Of a DNA stretch of 36,836 nt, positions 32,698 to 36,836 are shown piece by piece. How positions within the stretch are numbered: the stretch's first letter is position 1; the number at the start of each line of letters is the position of its first letter. The translations under genes were made by a program, and so were the position numbers. Under the pieces are notes generated by a model, which was not told the origin of the DNA, made no database searches, and saw only the letters and a list, made by a program, of their open reading frames with translations. This DNA is from Blautia luti (GTDB taxonomy: Bacteria > Bacillota > Clostridia > Lachnospirales > Lachnospiraceae), in NCBI RefSeq assembly GCF_013304735.1, contig NZ_JAAITI010000035.1, forward strand, positions 1 to 36,836, read 5' to 3'.

Positions 32698-33581
32698 TTG
32701 GCAACTGGGAGTTTCTCAAAAGCATCAACCGGAAGAAGGTAGCGCATAGTGCAATTTCCTTTGTATTTTGGTGTATTTGGGTATTCTCCCAGAGGTACAT
32801 ATTTGTTTCCGTATTTGTATCCGGATTCGATCAGCTGCTGGAGTTTGTCCAGGGTCATGGTATATACGTCGGTTTTGTGCTCATCTTTATCTACGAAGAT
32901 GATTTCATAATGGGACAGATCAATACCGGAACGGCAGGCGAATTCGATCATCAGGAAACAGAGGTCTTTGTTGAAGAGAAAGCTTGAACAGCCATAGGTC
33001 GGAACATGAATTGTACGACGGAGTTTTGATTTATCAGGGTCCTCATACGGCATATAGCTGTTTTTTCCGGAAATGGTATTGGTAAAGAGAGAGTTTTTAC
33101 GAAGCATTGCCTGCATCAGTTTATCTTCCGTATAAATTGCACAGTCAGGATGTCCGATGATCCATGGGTTAGCTGAGTTTCGGTCGAATCGGAAAGGCAT
33201 TTCTGAGTCGTAGAAGTGAAGCTGGCAGGAGGTGCCAATTTTGCCGGAAATTGCATTACAGATTGCCTGTTTGAGTTCTCTGTTTCCCTGCATTGATTCT
33301 TTATCTGTCTTATGCTGGTAGTAACTTGTCATAGGCCTGGAGATAGATTCATTTAACTGAACGGAAACGGCATATTCGCAGATTTTTCCGTTTTTGTTGA
33401 TGCTGTTACCTTTTCGGATATCTAAGGTAACAATATCACCAAGACTAAGAGAGTGACAGCCAGGATCACTGGTAGAGAAGTTGATGTCGCCATGTTCGCG
33501 TCCCGGGTCTTCACATAATGAAATGTATCCAAAACCATGTTCTTTGTTTAAGTATTTAACTTTTCCTGTATATTTATCCAT
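32694..33581 (-). CDS. cold-shock-domain fusion protein of the conjugative element
   Basis: 295 residues after AGGAGAATTTT. Residues 1-75 form a cold-shock/OB domain: GKVKYLNKEHGFGYISL with the RNP1-like GFGYI (16-20) and DINFS (32-36) as RNP2, and LGDIVTLDIRKG. Residues 90-295 are a separate domain with PWIIGHPDCAIYTEDKLMQAMLRKN, TYGCSSFLFNKDLCFLMIEFACRSGIDLSHYEIIFVDKD and MTLDKLQQLIESGYKYGNKYVPLGEYP, whose family I do not know. It probably binds RNA or single-stranded DNA during transfer. It lies downstream of the VirD4-like gene in the same orientation. Confidence 0.75.
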   Translation of the reverse strand: MDKYTGKVKYLNKEHGFGYISLCEDPGREHGDINFSTSDPGCHSLSLGDIVTLDIRKGNSINKNGKICEYAVSVQLNESISRPMTSYYQHKTDKESMQGNRELKQAICNAISGKIGTSCQLHFYDSEMPFRFDRNSANPWIIGHPDCAIYTEDKLMQAMLRKNSLFTNTISGKNSYMPYEDPDKSKLRRTIHVPTYGCSSFLFNKDLCFLMIEFACRSGIDLSHYEIIFVDKDEHKTDVYTMTLDKLQQLIESGYKYGNKYVPLGEYPNTPKYKGNCTMRYLLPVDAFEKLPVAK

Positions 33582-33644
33582 AATAAAATTCTCCTTTACT
33601 TTACATTATATTTTGTATTTTTTTGATCATTGATTTGTTGTAAA

Positions 33645-35009
33645 CTAGTATGCTACATCTGTTAATTCGTTGTTTTTGGAACGGTTGTCTTTTGTATGGA
33701 TAACCGGGGTTCTGTGTGTTATGGTATCAGCCGCCGAAGCGGAGACCAGTTCGAGATACAGAGGGTCTTCTTCCAGACTGTATTTCGTAACCTGCTGAGG
33801 TTTCTGGCCTCTGACGAAAAGCAGAGCGGCATCAATTGGAAGTGTGAGGATAGTGTCTGCGGTTTTGTTTGCTTTTACGGCGATGTAGCGGGCGGTTTCC
33901 ACATCCTGTCCGCCAAGGTACAGGCAGGAATCGCAGTTATTGATGATGGTCATGGCACGGTCTTTTCCATACATGGAGTCAAGCTGTGAAAGACTCTGAA
34001 GGATAAGGCTTACATAGATTTCTCTGGAGCGGATGACAGAGATGACCTTATCAAAATCAGGGATTACTGCATTGGATGCAAAGTCATCCATGATAAACCG
34101 TACCGGAACCTTAAGTCGTCCATCAGGAGAGCAATCTGCGCTGTCACAAAGCTCATGAAGGGCCTGAGAGTAAAGCAGATTCAGCAGTTTATCGTTGGAA
34201 CGATCGGTATCGCTCACATTGATGAACAGGGCGATTTTTCGACGGCCCAGGGAACGGAAGTCCACCTGATGTGGATTGGAGAACATTTTGAGTGCTCCTT
34301 TTGAGGTATAGGAACTGAGCTTTTCTCCTACGAACATGCGGATGCAGGCGTGGGTTTTGTCAGCAGAATCCGTGCCTTTGTAGAGCTTCCATTTCTGCAG
34401 GGCATAGCTTTCCGGAAATGCGTCACCCCATTCGGTTATCAGCGATTTGAACATGGATTTTGCCATAAATTCCTGAATCTCTGCCACGGAGCCAAGGTGC
34501 TTTTCGTTCTCAGGAAGTGCTTCCATGACATAGGCGATCAGTGTTGCCATAAACATTCTTGCCGAATAATCCCAGAACGGATCTCTGTCACATTCGATAG
34601 GGCAGAGATATTCTGCAAGCATTTCGATGTCCTGTGTATTGTAAGGATAGGACTGGTCTGTGTAACGTTCTATGCAGGAGAGAGGGTTATATCCCATGGG
34701 AGACTGATCCATTTTTGCAAAGTTCAGGTTCCAGACTTCATAACCCTCCTTTTTCAGATGTGGAGACAGCCTTCGGGAAAGGGTATTTTTTGTGTCTACG
34801 ATGACCATGCTTTCGTTGGAATGGAGGATATTGGGTATTACATATCCTCTGGTTTTTCCGGCGCCGCTGACGCCGATTATCAGGTCATTGTTGTTGAGGC
34901 CTGTCTGCCAGGTATTGTTGTTTATGTAGCGGCCCTGTGCCAGGATGCGGTGATTGTCGTTCAGAGTAGTGCTTACCGGTTTCTTAAGATTTGTAGTTTT
35001 ATTAGTCAT
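33645..35009 (-). CDS. VirD4-like conjugative coupling ATPase (CD1115 type)
   Basis: 454 residues from the ATG at 35009 (AAAGGAGATCAGAACA); the open frame upstream overlaps the ClpP gene. Walker A GVSGAGKT (46-53), Walker B VPVRFIMDDF (301-310), and the VirD4/TraG landmarks VDTKNTL, GYNPLSCI and ILQSLSQLDSMYG. It lacks the usual N-terminal membrane spans, so it is a soluble coupling protein like others of this clostridial group. It docks the relaxosome to the type IV secretion channel and drives DNA export. It overlaps clpP by 8 bp. Confidence 0.92.
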   Translation of the reverse strand: MTNKTTNLKKPVSTTLNDNHRILAQGRYINNNTWQTGLNNNDLIIGVSGAGKTRGYVIPNILHSNESMVIVDTKNTLSRRLSPHLKKEGYEVWNLNFAKMDQSPMGYNPLSCIERYTDQSYPYNTQDIEMLAEYLCPIECDRDPFWDYSARMFMATLIAYVMEALPENEKHLGSVAEIQEFMAKSMFKSLITEWGDAFPESYALQKWKLYKGTDSADKTHACIRMFVGEKLSSYTSKGALKMFSNPHQVDFRSLGRRKIALFINVSDTDRSNDKLLNLLYSQALHELCDSADCSPDGRLKVPVRFIMDDFASNAVIPDFDKVISVIRSREIYVSLILQSLSQLDSMYGKDRAMTIINNCDSCLYLGGQDVETARYIAVKANKTADTILTLPIDAALLFVRGQKPQQVTKYSLEEDPLYLELVSASAADTITHRTPVIHTKDNRSKNNELTDVAY

Positions 35010-35652
35010 TGTTCTGATCTCCTTTTTCTTCTGATGATTTTGTTGTGGATTTTGTTTCTGCTGTTTGAATGATCGTGTCGGCCAGGCCGTAATCGACTGC
35101 TTCTGAGGCAGTAAACCAGGTATCCTGCGCTGTTTTTTCGTAGATTTCCTCCAGTGTTTTGCCGGTGTGCCGGGCCAGAAGTTCTCCAAGGATCTGTCTG
35201 GTTTCCATGAGAGAATCTATTTTTGTGTGCAGAAGCGTTGCGCTTCCGGTCAGCCCCTGGCCTGCAATCAGAGGATCGTGGATCATTATTTTTGAATGGG
35301 GAAAAATCTCTCTGGTGTCACCAGCCGTGAACAGCAGTGCTCCGAAGCTGGCAGCAGTTCCCATACACACAGTGCGTATCGGGCAGGGTATGGTCTGCAT
35401 GATGTCATAGAGAGCCAGTCCGTCAGCGACAGATCCTCCGGGACTGTTTATATAAAGAGTGATTTCTGCTTCCGGATCCTGGGCTGCAAGGTACTGGAGC
35501 TGCAGGATCAGGCTGCCGGCAGAGTCTGCGTCTATTTCTCCGAGGCAGTAGATTTCCCTTTGAGAGAGAAGGTCGTCCAGTACGGAGAGATGGAAGTAGC
35601 CGTCGCTGGTTTCTTTGATGATCTGTGGCATATTGTAAGGGTTCATTTTCAT
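35002..35652 (-). CDS. ClpP-like serine protease of the conjugative element
   Basis: 216 residues after AAAGGAAT. ClpP fold with catalytic triad Ser102 (MGTAASFGALLF), His125 (KIMIHDPL) and Asp177 (QDTWFTASEAVDYGLAD). The handle INSPGGSVADGLALYDIM is typical. The C-terminal 20 residues are polar and disordered. It resembles phage/ICE ClpP-like proteins (head maturation or TnpP type) more than housekeeping ClpP, and no ClpX-type ATPase is adjacent. It is translationally coupled to the VirD4-like gene, so it probably trims or removes a transfer component or a host factor. Confidence 0.9.
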   Translation of the reverse strand: MKMNPYNMPQIIKETSDGYFHLSVLDDLLSQREIYCLGEIDADSAGSLILQLQYLAAQDPEAEITLYINSPGGSVADGLALYDIMQTIPCPIRTVCMGTAASFGALLFTAGDTREIFPHSKIMIHDPLIAGQGLTGSATLLHTKIDSLMETRQILGELLARHTGKTLEEIYEKTAQDTWFTASEAVDYGLADTIIQTAETKSTTKSSEEKGDQNND

Positions 35653-35709
35653 AGTGATATTCCTTTCTTTTGTTTGTTGAATTTGAGTTGTTACAAGTCT
35701 TCACCCGCT

Positions 35710-35724
35710 AACCCCGCAGGGGTT
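35710..35724. terminator. short GC hairpin between ICE genes
   Basis: AACCCC-GCA-GGGGTT at 35710-35724. On the minus strand it follows the stop of the unknown gene and lacks a T run, so it is at most an attenuator or an RNA stabiliser before clpP. Confidence 0.35.
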
Positions 35725-36606
35725 TTATTTGATTTTGTTGAAATCTTTTTTTATCAGTGCAGAATATACCTGTGCCATAGGATAAATGAAGAGTGCATAA
35801 AGGCCCTGTTCAAAATAGGTTCGGTCAAAATCTCCACAGGCATAGTATTCCAGGATAGTGGCATCCTGACCATAGCCGCTGTGGGACTGTTCCAGTCTGT
35901 TGTAAAGATTTCTTGTTGGAGTTATTTTTGTCAGAGACATACTTTTCAGGCACTCAAAGTAGTCACAGAATGTTGTATTGTTCAGAAACAGGCAGAATGA
36001 ATATCCAAGTTCTGAAGGAATCATGGCAGGAGGAGTATTTGCCATATTGTAACAGTAGAATTTGGCCTTGTATTCCTTGGAGCTTTCTATACGTTGTATC
36101 CGTTCCTGAAGAGGGATCCTCTGTTTTTCACCATAGACGATATGGGTAGAACGGCAATGATTTACATATCTCCAGGCAGACTTCTGAAGCAGATCCTCTG
36201 GTGTATGGATTGAGCCATGAAACGGATCACCAGGGTCATAAACAGCCATATCGAAGATATCCAGAAATGGCTGATAGACAGCATTCAGAAGTTGCTTCCG
36301 AATGATCGCCTCTTCTCCTGTTGTAATACGTGCGGATGGCGACATTCCTGTCTGTTCTGCAACAAACTGAAATGCCATTCCTGTTGGGATTTCCGGAAAA
36401 TTCCACTTTTGTTTGTGATTGGTAAATTCTTCCATTACAGAGGCATATTCTTCCGGATGGCAGAACATGAAATCCGAAAATGGCATCAGGACGATCTTTT
36501 CTATGATGTTGCAGATCGCCAGAGGTTCTGTTGTATGAGCGTTACGGATATTCTTTTTTCGCTGTTTGAGTGGAGTCTGTGTCAGAGTTATAGTTTTGTT
36601 GTTCAT
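35725..36606 (-). CDS. unknown protein of the conjugative element
   Basis: 293 residues from the ATG at 36606 (AAAGGAGAAACTCT); the frame continues to 36663 without a signal. No membrane spans; rich in aromatic residues (KFYCYNMANTPPAMIPSELGYSFCLFLNNTTFCDYFECLKSM). I recognise no domain. It starts with a Thr/Lys-rich tail. Co-oriented with clpP and virD4, it is probably an accessory transfer or regulatory protein of the element. Confidence 0.75.
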   Translation of the reverse strand: MNNKTITLTQTPLKQRKKNIRNAHTTEPLAICNIIEKIVLMPFSDFMFCHPEEYASVMEEFTNHKQKWNFPEIPTGMAFQFVAEQTGMSPSARITTGEEAIIRKQLLNAVYQPFLDIFDMAVYDPGDPFHGSIHTPEDLLQKSAWRYVNHCRSTHIVYGEKQRIPLQERIQRIESSKEYKAKFYCYNMANTPPAMIPSELGYSFCLFLNNTTFCDYFECLKSMSLTKITPTRNLYNRLEQSHSGYGQDATILEYYACGDFDRTYFEQGLYALFIYPMAQVYSALIKKDFNKIK

Positions 36607-36836
36607 AGAGTTTCTCCTTTTCTGTTGAATTTTTTTTGTTGATTTTAATGTGTTGCGTACCATACCATATGCAGACAGCGCGAAACTGTTTTTTACAGAA
36701 GACTTTTACATCATCATCACTTTGTATCACATATAGGAGTTATGGAAAATTATGAAGTACAATAAATAAAATCAATAATCAAGCCTGCAAATAAAAAGTC
36801 AAGGCTAAATTGAAGAACATTGAAAATTTTATACAG

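Noticed and set aside
34350-35072. 240-codon plus-strand open frame
   Set aside because: It is antisense to the VirD4-like gene, which has Walker motifs and a ribosome binding site; no protein-like motif in the plus frame.
1-36836. tRNA, rRNA, CRISPR array, riboswitch
   Set aside because: No cloverleaf, rRNA-like segment, regularly spaced repeats or known aptamer core was seen on reading both strands.

Overview
The window looks like chromosomal DNA of a gut-type Firmicute, most likely a Lachnospiraceae member (Blautia/Dorea/Ruminococcus gnavus-like). This is inferred from the A+T-rich composition, strong AGGAGG ribosome binding sites with frequent GTG/TTG starts, an anaerobic gene set (hybrid cluster protein, anaerobic sulfite reductase AsrABC, EFR1-type flavodoxin/ferredoxin) and a conjugative module of the CD1115/VirD4 kind. 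No rRNA, tRNA or CRISPR array was seen.

Layout. 1-600: end of an unidentified gene and a small cysteine-rich protein. 668-2738: a compact MarR + radical SAM A + radical SAM B operon, recognisable as the 'radical SAM mobile pair', with a near-ideal palindromic operator over its promoter. 2767-4211: small membrane proteins around a divergent cupin/HxlR pair. 4259-6019: a CHASE-GGDEF-PAS diguanylate cyclase. 6183-6684: a broken IS3-type element. 6837-8396: a HigB/HigA-type toxin-antitoxin unit. Its toxin gene is frameshifted in an A8 run and its antitoxin is fused to an ImmA/IrrE-type metallopeptidase. 8426-14530: a run of small accessory and housekeeping-like genes (DUF1349, alpha/beta hydrolase, EFR1, YccF, peptide deformylase, VOC, YaiI/YqxD, ArsC/Spx-like) with several gene remnants between them. 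14583-15160: a second copy of the same IS3 fragment next to a broken Crp/Fnr gene. 15177-16367: deoB. 16518-19525: an IS630 fragment, an MFS transporter, a broken DUF1349 gene and a divergent AraC regulator, then two more remnants. 19585-23851: MBL-fold hydrolase, MATE exporter and a hybrid histidine kinase with an N-terminal SnoaL-like domain. 23933-29967: a nitrosative/sulfite redox island of hcp, two Crp/Fnr regulators and asrABC. 30286-32479: GNAT, remnants and a second MATE exporter. 32694 to the right edge: minus-strand genes of an integrative conjugative element (cold-shock-domain fusion, VirD4-like coupling ATPase, ClpP-like protease, unknown protein), which continues past the window.

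How the parts fit. The redox island reads as one regulatory unit. A CRP/FNR-type palindrome (GTGAT-ATAC-ATCAC) lies exactly 41.5 bp before the inferred transcription start of the second Crp gene, which leads directly into asrABC. Hcp and the first Crp gene diverge from a short shared promoter region carrying two TTATCCTYGG repeats 20 bp apart. The rest of the window is a mosaic: two direct copies of an IS3 fragment frame about 8.3 kb that includes the toxin-antitoxin unit, and at least eight gene remnants show repeated insertion, recombination and decay. The best candidates for poorly described biology are the radical SAM pair operon, the ClpP and cold-shock-fusion genes carried by the conjugative element, the A8-frameshifted toxin gene, and the redox island promoter architecture.
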